From: CAVVJA01 sp963779485
Lineage (GTDB): Bacteria; Actinomycetota; Actinomycetes; Mycobacteriales; Jatrophihabitantaceae
Length of the DNA: 64,000 nucleotides
Direction of reading: 5' to 3'
NCBI GenBank assembly: GCA_963779485.1
Contig: CAVZYJ010000013.1
Coordinates: 1-64,000, forward strand
Both the position numbers and the translations under genes were made by a program. Positions 25,144 to 35,130 of this stretch are shown piece by piece. The notes beneath the pieces are model-generated. The model was not told the DNA's origin. It ran no database searches and saw nothing but the letters and a program-made list of their open reading frames with translations. How positions within the stretch are numbered: position 1 is the first letter of the stretch; the number at the start of each line of letters is the position of its first letter.

Positions 25144-27048
25144 ATGAGTGGTCACCGTGGAAGCCGTTCGCATCGGTCCTTGCTGATCCGCACCGTAGCC
25201 CTGGCCGCCGCGCTCGGGACAGCCGTCGTCGGGCTGGTCGCCAGCCCGGCCAGCGCCGCGCCGGCTCCGGCGACCGTCAGCGCGGCCCACGCCGAAGGCG
25301 CGCCGGACCTCGGGCCCAACGTCATCGTGTTCGACCCGTCGATGCCGCAGAGCCAGATCCAGGCGACCGTCGACGCCGTCGCGCAGCAGCAGATCCCCAA
25401 CCAGTTCGGCAGTGAGCGCTACGCGTTGTTGTTCGAGCCGGGAACGTACGGCAGCCCCGCCGCGCCGCTGAACTTCCAGGTGGGGTACTACACCGAGGTC
25501 GCCGGCCTGGGCCAAAACCCCGGCGATGTTGTGATCAACGGCGCCATCGACGTGTTCAACCAGTGCACAGGCAGTTCCTGCATCGCGCTGAACAACTTCT
25601 GGCGGTCGCTGGCGAACCTCACGATCAACGTGACCAACCCCAGCTCCGGGCCGTACAGCGGCTGCTACACCGGCGAGTTCTGGGCCGTGTCGCAGGCCGC
25701 ACCGATGCGCCGGATCACCGTCAACGGCAACTTCACGCTCATGGACTACTGCACCGGCCCGTCGTTCGCCAGCGGCGGCTTCATTGCCGACTCCCGATTC
25801 AACGGTCCGATCGTCAACGGCTCGCAGCAACAGTTCTACGTCCGGAACAGCACGCTGACGTCCTGGTCGAACGGCGTGTGGAACCAGGTGTTCTCGGGTG
25901 ATGTCAACGCGCCGGCCCAGTGCTTCCCGGCGCAGGCCGACGGATGTGGTGGTCCCTACACGACGCTCGCGGCGACGCCCGCCAGCCGCGAGAAGCCGTA
26001 CCTGTACGTCGACCAGGCCGGCGCCTGGCGGGTCTTCGTGCCGTCGGCCGCAGCGAACTCGGCCCGCCCGACCTGGTCGGCAACCACGCAGACGCCGGGG
26101 CGGTCGATCCCGCTGTCGGACTTCTACCTTGCCTCACCGCATGATTCCGCGCTCGCGCTCGACCGCCAATTGCTGCTCGGGAAGAACTTGCTGCTCACAC
26201 CGGGCACCTACAACGTCGACCACGCGCTGCGAGTGCAGCATGCCGACACCGTCGTGCTCGGCCTCGGCTTCGCCACCCTGACGCCGACCCGCGGCAACGC
26301 GGCGATTTCCGTAGCCAACGTGCCGGGGGTCGAGCTGGCCGGGCTGATCGTCGACGCCGGACCGGTGAACTCACCCGTCCTGGTCGCCGTCGGTGACTAC
26401 CCCGGCGCGTTGGCCCCCGGCGGGAGTCGGCCCGACGATCCGACCGCACTGCAGGACGTCTTCTTCCGGATCGGCGGTCCACACGCCGGCCGGGCGACGG
26501 TCAGCCTGCTCGTGAACAGCAGTCACGTGATCCTCGACGACATCTGGGCCTGGCGCGCCGACCACGGCACCGGCGTCGGCTGGACGAAGAACACCGCGGC
26601 GACCGGACTGGTAGTGAACGGCGACGACGTCCAGGCGACCGGGCTGTTCGTCGAGCACTACCAGCGTTACGAGGTGCTCTGGAACGGTTCCGGCGGCGGC
26701 GTCGTGTTCTTCCAGAACGAGATGCCGTACGACCCGCCGAGTCAGGACGCGTGGCGAGCGACGCCGACGACCGACGGCTACCCGGCCTTCACCGTCGCGC
26801 CGTGGGTCCGCAGCTTCGCCGGGTACGGCATGGGTTCCTACAGCTTCTTCAACCAAGGCATCGACATCTTCGCCGACAACGCGTTCGTCGTCCCGGTGCG
26901 GTCCGGCGTCAGCCTGCACGACCTGCTGACGATCTTCCTCGATGCCGTTAACGGCAAGGGCGGCATCCGCAACGTCGTCAACGGCGTCGGCGGGTCGTCG
27001 ACCGCCGCCAATCCGGACACGCCGGTGACGGTCGTCGACTACCCGTGA
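25144..27048 (+). CDS. secreted beta-helix (pectate-lyase-like) protein
   Basis: A 634-residue exported protein. A twin-charged start then VALAAALGTAVVGLVASPASAAP gives a Sec signal peptide. The body has many Asn/Gly-rich beta strands in a parallel beta-helix style (FEPGTYGSPAAPLNFQV, SLANLTINVTN, RVQHADTVVLGLGFAT, PGVELAGLIVDAG), as in GH55 and pectate-lyase-superfamily proteins and in the large actinobacterial family often mislabelled adenylyl cyclase. Several Cys pairs fit an extracellular site. No catalytic residue can be named with confidence, so polysaccharide binding or cleavage is inferred. It precedes an amylase-family gene by 390 bp. Confidence 0.7.
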   Translation: MSGHRGSRSHRSLLIRTVALAAALGTAVVGLVASPASAAPAPATVSAAHAEGAPDLGPNVIVFDPSMPQSQIQATVDAVAQQQIPNQFGSERYALLFEPGTYGSPAAPLNFQVGYYTEVAGLGQNPGDVVINGAIDVFNQCTGSSCIALNNFWRSLANLTINVTNPSSGPYSGCYTGEFWAVSQAAPMRRITVNGNFTLMDYCTGPSFASGGFIADSRFNGPIVNGSQQQFYVRNSTLTSWSNGVWNQVFSGDVNAPAQCFPAQADGCGGPYTTLAATPASREKPYLYVDQAGAWRVFVPSAAANSARPTWSATTQTPGRSIPLSDFYLASPHDSALALDRQLLLGKNLLLTPGTYNVDHALRVQHADTVVLGLGFATLTPTRGNAAISVANVPGVELAGLIVDAGPVNSPVLVAVGDYPGALAPGGSRPDDPTALQDVFFRIGGPHAGRATVSLLVNSSHVILDDIWAWRADHGTGVGWTKNTAATGLVVNGDDVQATGLFVEHYQRYEVLWNGSGGGVVFFQNEMPYDPPSQDAWRATPTTDGYPAFTVAPWVRSFAGYGMGSYSFFNQGIDIFADNAFVVPVRSGVSLHDLLTIFLDAVNGKGGIRNVVNGVGGSSTAANPDTPVTVVDYP

Positions 27049-27437
27049 GCCCGGGCAGCCGGACCGCAGCGCGCAGGGCGGTAGTCGATCGTGGAGGTGG
27101 CAACACCGCTCGCTCGGCTCGATATGATCGAGAAAAGTAGCTCGAAGACACTGAGTTGATGCGGCCCGGACTTGGGCATACGAGCGAATCAGCGGATTGC
27201 CGGCCGACGATGCGCGCCCGGTCAGCTTGCGCTGGCCGCAAGCAAGCCCAGCGGAATCGCGTGCTGAAGCGGCCCGCGGGTGACTTATCAGACAGAGCTG
27301 CCGGTGACTCTTCTCGTGTGGGCCGCGATGGCGAGGACCGCAGTGTGTCCAGTCGTCCATTGAGCGAGGAGGAACCGTAAGTCTAATCCGATACTGAGAC
27401 CGCAGCAGTCGCGGCTCTCGACGATGGAGGAGCGGAC
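27049..27437 (+). other. non-coding gap of 389 bases
   Basis: No convincing gene. The last fifteen bases hold GGAGGAG, the ribosome site of the amylase-family gene. A short AT-rich run (GATATGATCGAGAAAAGTAG) near 27120 could be part of a promoter but lacks a matching -35 box. Confidence 0.4.
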
Positions 27438-29195
27438 ATGACGGTGACACCATCCCCGGCCGACTGGCGCGACGGCTGGATCTACTTCGCGCTGGTCGAT
27501 AGGTTGAACAACTCGACGCAGCCACCCAACTGTCCGTGGAACGTGCCCTTTGACGGATTCCAGGGTGGCACCCTGCCCGGCTTCACCGCGCAACTGGACT
27601 ACATACGCGATCTCGGCGCCAGCGCCGTTTGGCTGTCGCCCGTGCTGCAGAACGTCGACGCCGACGAAGGGTCCTATCACGGTTACGGCATTCAGAACTT
27701 CACCCGGGTAGAGCCGCGCTTCTGCGCCGACCCGGCTCGAGCGCGCGCGGACCCCGCCTATGCGGATTCGCAGCTGCGCGATCTAGTCGATGCGGCGCAC
27801 GTGCGCGGGCTCTACGTCATCCTCGACATCGTCATCAACCACACCGGTGACGTGTTCGCCTACGACGGATTGGGGTCCATCGCGCCGTGGCGCGACTCGC
27901 CGACGTATCCGATCCACTGGCGCGACTCGGACGGCCAGCCCGACCCGGCCTGGGTGAACGCTCCGGACAACCCTCCAGCCGAGGCCGCCGTGCATCCGCA
28001 AACCTTGCTCCGCAACGACGCGTTCCGCCGGCTGGGCAACGCGTTCGGGGCTGCGGGCCACGACCCGACCGTGGCCGGCGACTTCTACTCGTTGAAGGAG
28101 ATGGTCACTACCCTGCAGGACGATGCAGGCCGGTATGTCGTGCGGGACGCGCTGATCGACTGCTACGCCGAGGTCATGCGCCGCTTTGACATCGACGGCT
28201 ACCGCATCGACACGTTGATGTACGTGGAGCGAGACTTCGCGCTAACCTTCGGCAACGCCATGCGCGAATACGCAGAAAGCATCGGCAAGCAAAACTTCTT
28301 CACATTCGGCGAGGTGTACGCCGATGAACAGAAGATCAGCGGCTACGTCGGGCGGCACGTCGGCGACGGTGACCTGGTCGGCGTCGACGCCGCGCTGGAC
28401 TTCCCGCTGTTCTATGTGCTGCCCTCTATCGCCAAGGGGCTGATTGCACCGCAAGCACTAATCGACACGTACGCGCTCCGCCGCCGTCTTGAAGACGGCG
28501 TGATCTCCAGTCACGGCGACGCCAGCCGCTACTTCGTGACCTTCGCCGACAATCACGATCAGCACTCACGGCTGCGCTATGAAGACCCGGCCGACCCGCA
28601 CCGCTACGACGACCAGGTCTCGCTGACGCTGGCCGTCCTCCTGTCATTACAGGGCGTGCCGTGCATCTACTACGGCACCGAAGCCGGCCTGTCCGGCTCG
28701 GGTAACAATCCCGAAGCCGTGCGCCAGGCGCTGTGGGGAGCGCCAGATGCGTTCAATGTGGCCGCGCAGCCGTATGCGAGCACCCTGCAGGCGCTGACAG
28801 CTGTGCGCAACGCACGACCAGAACTGCGCTACGGCCGGCAGTACTTCCGACCCGTATCCGGCGACGGCGTCAACTTCGGACATTCCACGTTCAACGGCGG
28901 GGTCATCGCCTTCTCACGAGTGTTGGCTGCGTCAGAGGTCGTCGTCGTCGCCAACACCAGCACGGCGCAGACGTTCAGCGGGCACATCCTCATCGACGCC
29001 AACCTCACACCACCCGGCACGCAACTGACCGTGGATTACAGCAACCAGGCCGGTGCCCAGAGCCCCGATGCGGCGGTAGAACGGCCGGCCGGTTCGGTGT
29101 CAGTCAACGACGGCACAAGCAGCAGCCTCGGACCGATCTGCACCGTCGAGATCTTGCTGCGCCCGACGGAGGTGCAGATCCTCTCGCCGAACTGA
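27438..29195 (+). CDS. GH13 alpha-amylase-family enzyme
   Basis: A 585-residue (beta/alpha)8 glycoside hydrolase. Region I is DIVINHTGDVF, region II DIDGYRIDTL with nucleophile Asp258, region III FGEVY with acid/base Glu292, region IV FADNHDQH with Asp374, so the full catalytic triad is present. GVPCIYYGTEAGLSGSG and a beta C-terminal domain follow. There is no signal peptide, so it appears cytosolic despite its secreted neighbour. Clear ribosome site GGAGGAG precedes the ATG. Substrate is an alpha-glucan or trehalose-like sugar; exact specificity is not visible. A TIM-barrel insert between residues 170 and 230 is lengthy. Confidence 0.87.
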   Translation: MTVTPSPADWRDGWIYFALVDRLNNSTQPPNCPWNVPFDGFQGGTLPGFTAQLDYIRDLGASAVWLSPVLQNVDADEGSYHGYGIQNFTRVEPRFCADPARARADPAYADSQLRDLVDAAHVRGLYVILDIVINHTGDVFAYDGLGSIAPWRDSPTYPIHWRDSDGQPDPAWVNAPDNPPAEAAVHPQTLLRNDAFRRLGNAFGAAGHDPTVAGDFYSLKEMVTTLQDDAGRYVVRDALIDCYAEVMRRFDIDGYRIDTLMYVERDFALTFGNAMREYAESIGKQNFFTFGEVYADEQKISGYVGRHVGDGDLVGVDAALDFPLFYVLPSIAKGLIAPQALIDTYALRRRLEDGVISSHGDASRYFVTFADNHDQHSRLRYEDPADPHRYDDQVSLTLAVLLSLQGVPCIYYGTEAGLSGSGNNPEAVRQALWGAPDAFNVAAQPYASTLQALTAVRNARPELRYGRQYFRPVSGDGVNFGHSTFNGGVIAFSRVLAASEVVVVANTSTAQTFSGHILIDANLTPPGTQLTVDYSNQAGAQSPDAAVERPAGSVSVNDGTSSSLGPICTVEILLRPTEVQILSPN

Positions 29196-29588
29196 TCGTC
29201 TAACCATTGATCACGTGACCGTCCACCGACCGATGCCCGGGCTGAAGCGCGACAGGCCTCGGCCGGACCATCGCGGGCCGGGCACACGTCATGCAAAACC
29301 AACGACGACCGTGCACGACGCGACGGTAGGCGGCGCGATCGCGAAACCTGCTCCGCCAGGAGCATGCCGATCGCGGTTACCTGCACCATGCCGGTCGCTC
29401 TCCTTACCCGCCCAGACCGTGACACTGCGGCGAACATCGCCGCGAACAGCCCAGGCACCCGCGCGGCGGTATGTTCCAGCCGTTGCAGGAGCTGCCCGGA
29501 TGTCGTCGAAATCGGCATCCGCAGAACCGACTGGGCCGCATATATGTCGCCGCCAGGAGGCGCCGGACCGGTTCCGCGGTGACGGGTC
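29196..29588 (+). other. non-coding gap of 393 bases between convergent genes
   Basis: Both flanking genes end here. A minus-strand frame has some leucine/alanine-rich character (QLLQRLEHTAARVPGLFAAM) but no start with a ribosome site and no recognised family; it may be a decayed gene. No T-tract terminator found. Confidence 0.35.
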
Positions 29589-30737
29589 TCAGGACCGCCA
29601 CCACAGCTCGACGATTTCGTCGCTGGTCGAGGTGTAGAAGACGTGTTGCGTGCCCTCGGCGTCGAAGACATGACTTGCCGGTTTGAACGAGCCGGCGAGC
29701 GAGGTGTCTCCGCTTTGCGCGGTGAGGTCCTCGTGGTGCGGCTGCCCGCCGGGGTACCACCAGAGCTCGATGAGGTGATTGCCCTGCCCGACGTAGTACA
29801 CGTGGTGCGTGCCCTCACGCAGGAACAGGTGGCTCGTGGGCGGGCTGATCGCGAATGGCGCCGGGCCGTTGCCGATGCTGTGCGCTGAGAGGTTGCGGGC
29901 GAGCGGATCGTTCATGCCCTGCCAGGTCAGCTCGATGACCTGTGCGCCGTCATCGACGTAGAAGACGTGCTGGGTGCCGTCCGGGTCGACGTGACTGGCC
30001 GGCGCGCTTGCCGCGGGCTCATTCTCACCGGCGCTGCGGGCGGTGAGGTTGCGGGGCGTGGTGACGGCGTCGGCGCCCCACCGCAGCTCGAAAATGTCTC
30101 GGCCGGACCAGTAGAAGACGTGCTGGCTGCGCTCGGGCGTGTACTGGCCCTCGACCACATGACTGGCCCGGGTGCTCGCCGATTCCGGTGCTGGCGCGCC
30201 GCCGGCTCGCTCGGTCAGGTCCACTACCTGCGTCGGGTCCGAGCTGTGCCACCAAAGTTCACCGACGTGTCCGTCTACCGGTGTGCCGTCGATCTGGCCG
30301 GACGCAATGAAGAAAACGTGCTGGGTGCCTTCCTCGAGGAAGACGTGGCTGGTCAGCGCGAACCCGCTGAGCTCCGGCTGCCCGGCCTGGGTGGCCAGGT
30401 TGCCGGCACGCACCGCACCGGAGGTCGGCCACCACAGCTCGGTGATGGCGGGTTGGCCGTAGAACACGTGCTGGGTGCGCTCGGCCTCAACGGTGTGGCA
30501 GGCCAGCCACACCGCAACTCCGGCGTCGTCGCCCACGTCCGCGAACAGGTCCCCCGACTGGGGTTTCTCGCCGGGGCGCCACCAGAGTTCGATCAGCCCC
30601 TCGCGCGCATGCTCGCCATAGAAGGAACGGTGAAAGACATGCTGCGTGCCTTCAACGGCAAACACGTGACTGACCGGCGCCCCGATTGCAATAGGCGCTC
30701 CGCTATGCACGGTCAGGTTGTGCGGATTCCAGGGCAT
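29589..30737 (-). CDS. seven-repeat beta-propeller, PLL/fucolectin-like
   Basis: The 382-residue chain consists of seven tandem repeats of about 50-58 residues. Each has an ASHVF strand, a GTQHVFY strand, an acidic turn, then ELWW, and a linking (N/D)LTAQSG strand; examples start near residues 22, 77, 127, 183, 242, 295 and 350. This is the blade pattern of seven-bladed lectins of the Photorhabdus PLL family, related in style to fungal fucose lectins. No signal peptide is visible, so location is unclear. Trp-rich pockets between blades suggest sugar binding, inferred. Repeats are similar enough to have arisen by internal duplication. Confidence 0.75.
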   Translation of the reverse strand: MPWNPHNLTVHSGAPIAIGAPVSHVFAVEGTQHVFHRSFYGEHAREGLIELWWRPGEKPQSGDLFADVGDDAGVAVWLACHTVEAERTQHVFYGQPAITELWWPTSGAVRAGNLATQAGQPELSGFALTSHVFLEEGTQHVFFIASGQIDGTPVDGHVGELWWHSSDPTQVVDLTERAGGAPAPESASTRASHVVEGQYTPERSQHVFYWSGRDIFELRWGADAVTTPRNLTARSAGENEPAASAPASHVDPDGTQHVFYVDDGAQVIELTWQGMNDPLARNLSAHSIGNGPAPFAISPPTSHLFLREGTHHVYYVGQGNHLIELWWYPGGQPHHEDLTAQSGDTSLAGSFKPASHVFDAEGTQHVFYTSTSDEIVELWWRS

Positions 30738-31135
30738 CGGAACTCCTCCGCTCAGTGGGTCAAGGTCGTCGGGTGTCGATCGTCGTTGCCGTTAGCCGAC
30801 GCCGGGTGGGGATCAGGCCGGTTGGCCGCGTGGCGTCACCTGGTGCGTCATCGAGGAAGACGACCGTCAACATGGACACCGCCTCAAGGCGGAGTATCCA
30901 TAGGGCAAGGCGATATCGGGAGTCCGACGATCTACGTATATCGCGAAGGCGGCCGAGGGTCTACGGTGTGGGCTCCAGCTACGGCAGACATGCACAAACA
31001 CCCGATCTGTCTCCTCCGAGCGTCGGCGAGCCACACCTATTCGGCGGTCGGTCCCTGCGGCGCGTCGGTTCTACGGTCGACAGGTCATGTTGACTGCTGG
31101 GGCGCCGACCCAGGCTTCGGGCTGAATACGCTCAT
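30738..31135 (+). other. non-coding gap of 398 bases (divergent promoters)
   Basis: The lectin gene (left) and the MmcQ-like gene (right) are transcribed away from each other, so both promoters should be here. Nothing in it has coding character and I cannot place a convincing -35/-10 pair. Confidence 0.35.
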
Positions 31136-31549
31136 GTGGTGCAGCGACGTGCTCGGGTCGAGGACATCCACGGGCTCGCCGCTGGGATGCCGCACGTCAC
31201 GGTCTTGTACGGGCCGCGGGACAACCCGATCTATCAAGTCGGCGGCAAGTCGTTCATCTTCTTCCGCACGCCGCGGCCGGATGCGATCGACCCGATGACG
31301 GGTGAGCGGTACCCCGACGTGATCGTGTTCTGGGTCGCGTCGGAGGCCGACAAGCAAGCGCTGATCCAGGACGACTCCACCCCGTTCTTCACCACGCCGC
31401 ACTTCGACGGGCATCCGTCCGTGCTGCTCCGCGCGGCCCGTGTCGGCGAACTGACGAGGGCTGAGCTGGCCGAACTCGTCCAGGACGCGTGGCTCGCACG
31501 AGCGTCGGTTCGCCGCGGCGCGGCGTGGCTCCGCGCCCACGGACTGTGA
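31136..31549 (+). CDS. MmcQ/YjbR-family DNA-binding protein
   Basis: A 137-residue protein of the YjbR/MmcQ 'double wing' group: VEDIHGLAAGMPHVTVLYG at the N-terminus, PIYQVGGKSFIFFRTPRPDA, a central FTTPHFDGHPSVLLRAARVG and the C-terminal LAELVQDAWLARASVRR helix. Members bind DNA by a CyaY-like fold and are often regulators. Two consecutive GTG codons at 31136 and 31139 are possible starts. It precedes a large regulator by 360 bp. Length and motif order match the family. Confidence 0.78.
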   Translation: MVQRRARVEDIHGLAAGMPHVTVLYGPRDNPIYQVGGKSFIFFRTPRPDAIDPMTGERYPDVIVFWVASEADKQALIQDDSTPFFTTPHFDGHPSVLLRAARVGELTRAELAELVQDAWLARASVRRGAAWLRAHGL

Positions 31550-31912
31550 CGGGCGGACGGCGACACGTCGTCGACCCGGGAACCACCTGCTCACGCTCGC
31601 GTCGGAGAACTCCGCATTCCTCCTCGTCGCCCTGAAGGCGGGCGACAAGCTGCGGATCGACAACCGGTGGTCGACTGCGCTCACCACCTACCGCTCTACC
31701 CGACGCGACCAACTTGCTGTTGGCACCAGCGCGGGCACTGGTCAGGTTGTTCCTGCCGGAATTTCGTCGGTGACAGCTATGTTGGCTACCTCGACCCCGG
31801 GTGTACGCCAGGCGCCGCCGCGGCGCTGACTTGCCGCAGTGACGCGAAGGCCGGTCGCGCCGGGTGTCTGCGCATGAAGGGGGCTACGAGCCGAGGGGAG
31901 GGGGCGACAGCC
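31550..31912 (+). other. gap of 363 bases with a possible decayed frame
   Basis: From about 31585 a plus-strand frame reads LASENSAFLLVALKAGDKLR then IDNRWSTALTTYR, which looks like real protein but lacks a start codon and fades out before 31800. It may be a remnant of a lost gene; I cannot name the family. The rest holds the GGGGAGGGGG ribosome site of the next gene. Confidence 0.3.
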
Positions 31913-34900
31913 GTGCGAATCGGGCTCTTGGGCGATTTCGAAGTCTCCGAAGGCGAACTGACGGTGTCCCACAGTGCGTGGCGACTGCGCAAGGCGAAAA
32001 CGCTGGTCAAGCTGCTGGCGCTGGAGCCGGGGCACCGCATTCACCGGGACCAGCTGGCCGACCAGCTCTGGCCAGAACTCGACGCCGACGCTGCCCGTAA
32101 CAACTTGCATCAGGCGTTGCACGCCGCCCGCAGAGCGTTGTCGACCATCGGCGTCGACGGGACCGCCGCGCTCGCACTGCGCGACGACCTCGTTGTGCTC
32201 GGACCCAACGGTTACGTGCGCACCGACATCGAAGAGTTGCAGGATGCGGTGGAGCAGGCCAGCGCAGCGGAGGACTGGACGGCGATGGCTGCCGTACTGA
32301 GTAGATGGCCCGGAGAGCTACTTCCGGAGGATGCCTACGAGCCGTGGGCGCAGCGCCACGCCAACCGCATCCGAGAGTGGCGCACAGGGTTGGTCATGAA
32401 GCTGGTCGACGACGATCTGGCCGAACGCGACCCGCAGACGGCGGTGAGCGTGCTCGCGCCCGTCGTCGCTGCGAACCGGCTGCACGAACCGGTACATCGG
32501 GCGATGATGCGCGCCCTCGCAGCCGCCGGCCGCCACGCCGAGGCATTGGTGATGTTCGAACGGCTCCGCACGGTTCTGCAGCAGGAGCTTGCCGCGGACC
32601 CGGAGCCGCAAACCCGTCAGCTCTACCGTGATCTCTTGGCAAGCGGTGGGCAGGACAGCGGTTCGGCCCGACTCCGGAGCCCGCCGCGCGCCACGAACCT
32701 GCCCGCACGGGTCTCCCCGCTAGTAGGTCGTGACCGCGAACTTGACGAGACCGCACGGATCCTCGCCACCGCGCGGCTAGTGACGCTGACGGGCCCGGGC
32801 GGTGCCGGCAAGACGACGCTGGCCGTTGAGCTGGCTCGCCGACATCACGAGCGGTATCGCGACGGCGCAATCCTCGTCGAGCTTGCCGCGTTGGCCGACG
32901 GTGCGTTGATCGTCGAGGAGGTGGCAGACGCGCTGCGACTTCAACTGCCGTCGCGTCAGGCTCCGATCGACTCGCTGGTGGCGCAGCTGCGCGGCCGGCA
33001 GCTGCTCGTCGTCCTCGACAACTGCGAGCACCTGATCGACGCGTGCGCCTGGACGGTGAGCGAGCTGCTGCAGGGCTGTCCTGAGGTTTCGGTACTGGCT
33101 ACCAGCCGGGAACCGCTGCGCATCGAGGGTGAGGTCAGCTGGCGCACGCCGTCTCTTGCGTTGCCTGACCCACACCATCTCCCCTCGGTGGAGGCACTGG
33201 CCGTCGTCGCGTCATTGCAGCTCTTCGTGCAGCGCGCGTCCGCCGCTTCGCCGGGATTCGCGTTGACCGACGACAACGCCGCTGCGGTGGCGGACATCTG
33301 TTATCGGCTCGACGGCATGCCGCTGGCCCTGGAACTTGCGGCGGCCTGCGTTCCCGTGCTGTCGCCGTACCAGATCGCCGCCCGCCTCGGCGACGCGCTC
33401 AACCTGCTGCGCCGAGGCCATCGCGCGACGATAACTCGCCAGCAGACCTTGACCGCAACTCTGGACTGGAGCCACAACCTGCTCGCCAACGATGAGCGGG
33501 TGCTGTTCCGGCGGCTGGCGGTCTTTGCCGGCTCGTTCACGCTGGAGGCCGTCGAGGGCGTCTGCGTGGATGGCGGCCAGGTACTCGGTACCCTCGCGCG
33601 GCTCGTCGACACATCGCTCGTCGTCGCCGAGTCGCGCGGCGAGGTCACCCGCTATCGGCTGCTCGAGACGGTGCGGCAGTACGGCACGGAACGGCTGCGT
33701 GCTGCTGGCGAGGAACCGGCGATCCGCAGCCGGCACGGTGCTTGGTACGTCGAATTCGCCGAGTCCCGCGACCCGGAGGTGCCGACGAGCATTATCGAGG
33801 TCGTGCCCGCGAGCCTCGACGTCGAGCACGACAACCTGCGCGCAGCACTGACCTGGGCACTAGTACACGAGCCCCGCGCGGCGTTGCGGCTCGCGGTCGC
33901 GTTGTGGCGGTACTGGCTCGTGCGTGGCCTGTTCGCCGAGGGCCGTCGCTGGCTGGAGGCGGTGCTAACCGCCGTCTCGGAACCGTCCGTCATGCGCGCC
34001 CGCGGGTTGCTGGCACTCGCGGTTTTCGACCTGCGTCGCGGCATGGACGAGCGGCTCGTCGAGATCGGTGCGGAAACAGTGGCAATTCACCGCACGATCG
34101 GCGATCGCGCGGGCCTAGCGCTTGCGTTGCACGCGGACGGTGTGCTCGCCTACATGCGCGGCGACTGGACCCGGTGCCTGCAACGTAGCGAGGAGGCCCG
34201 AGAGGCCGCGCCCGGTGCCGACGAAGTCGAGGCGTCCACCGCATTCCTGCAGGCTATGGTGCTGCTCGGCCGTCACGATCTGCCCGCCGCGCGGGTCGCG
34301 TTCGAGCAGGCGCGCGCGGCGCTGGCCGCGGTGCGATCGGGGCGGCCATTCTTCGCCACGATGACGCTCGGCTGGGTCGTCGAGGACGCACGTATCTACT
34401 TCGAGGAGACCATGCTGCCGGGGCCGCGCGTGAGTGCCGGGCAGGCGCACGGATACGTGTTGTGCAACCTCGCCTACCTGGCCCGGCTAGCCGGCGATCG
34501 AGACGAGGCCCGGACGCTGCTCGACGAGGCCCTCTCGATATTCCGCGCGCTCGGCGCCCGCGACGGCGAATCGATGGCCCTCAGCCACCTTGGCTGCCTG
34601 CACCGCGTCCGCGCCGAGTTCGCCGAGGGACGGGCCGCGCTGGAGCACAGCCTGCGCATGCGGCAGGAGATCGGCGACCGTCGCGAGATCGGCCTGACTC
34701 TCGGCAATCTCGGCATGCTCACTGCCGCCGAGGGAGACCTTGCGCAGGGGTTGGCGCTGCTGCGGCAGGCTCTCGCCGGCTTCCGCGAGACCGAGGACGC
34801 GCCAGGACGGGTAGCCGCCACGCTCACGATCGCGAGCCTGCACGCCGCGGCGGGCGACTACGAAGCGGCACGGCGGATGCTGCCCGAGGCGTTGGCCGAA

Positions 34901-35068
34901 TCGCGGCACATCCCCGGCAACCACCGCGCAACGGCATGGGGATTCGTCATGCTCGGCGACGTGCACCGCGACCTCGGCCAACCCGACGAAGCCGCCCCCG
35001 CGATGGCCGAGGCCCGGAAGCTGTTCCGGGCGCTCGGTAGCGGCAAAGTCGCCGCTAAGCGCGGTTAA
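31913..35068 (+). CDS. SARP-type transcriptional regulator with NB-ARC ATPase and TPR domains
   Basis: A 1051-residue AfsR-like regulator. Residues 1-95 are a winged-helix DNA-binding domain (RIGLLGDFEVSEGELTV, HRIHRDQLADQLWPEL, ARNNLHQALHAARRAL), residues 100-245 the bacterial transcriptional activation domain, residues 265-560 an NB-ARC/STAND ATPase with Walker A GPGGAGKTT (294-302) and Walker B LLVVLDNCEH, and the rest tandem TPR-like helices. GTG 31913 follows GGGGAGGGGG; ATG 31874 is a weaker alternative. Such proteins activate secondary-metabolite or stress genes. The oxidase gene starts 62 bp after it and is a likely target. Confidence 0.9.
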   Translation: MRIGLLGDFEVSEGELTVSHSAWRLRKAKTLVKLLALEPGHRIHRDQLADQLWPELDADAARNNLHQALHAARRALSTIGVDGTAALALRDDLVVLGPNGYVRTDIEELQDAVEQASAAEDWTAMAAVLSRWPGELLPEDAYEPWAQRHANRIREWRTGLVMKLVDDDLAERDPQTAVSVLAPVVAANRLHEPVHRAMMRALAAAGRHAEALVMFERLRTVLQQELAADPEPQTRQLYRDLLASGGQDSGSARLRSPPRATNLPARVSPLVGRDRELDETARILATARLVTLTGPGGAGKTTLAVELARRHHERYRDGAILVELAALADGALIVEEVADALRLQLPSRQAPIDSLVAQLRGRQLLVVLDNCEHLIDACAWTVSELLQGCPEVSVLATSREPLRIEGEVSWRTPSLALPDPHHLPSVEALAVVASLQLFVQRASAASPGFALTDDNAAAVADICYRLDGMPLALELAAACVPVLSPYQIAARLGDALNLLRRGHRATITRQQTLTATLDWSHNLLANDERVLFRRLAVFAGSFTLEAVEGVCVDGGQVLGTLARLVDTSLVVAESRGEVTRYRLLETVRQYGTERLRAAGEEPAIRSRHGAWYVEFAESRDPEVPTSIIEVVPASLDVEHDNLRAALTWALVHEPRAALRLAVALWRYWLVRGLFAEGRRWLEAVLTAVSEPSVMRARGLLALAVFDLRRGMDERLVEIGAETVAIHRTIGDRAGLALALHADGVLAYMRGDWTRCLQRSEEAREAAPGADEVEASTAFLQAMVLLGRHDLPAARVAFEQARAALAAVRSGRPFFATMTLGWVVEDARIYFEETMLPGPRVSAGQAHGYVLCNLAYLARLAGDRDEARTLLDEALSIFRALGARDGESMALSHLGCLHRVRAEFAEGRAALEHSLRMRQEIGDRREIGLTLGNLGMLTAAEGDLAQGLALLRQALAGFRETEDAPGRVAATLTIASLHAAAGDYEAARRMLPEALAESRHIPGNHRATAWGFVMLGDVHRDLGQPDEAAPAMAEARKLFRALGSGKVAAKRG

Positions 35069-35130
35069 GCGGTTGCGAAACCGCGGTCCATAACGTCGGC
35101 CCCGGTATCGACAAGGCCGAGGAGAGCAAA

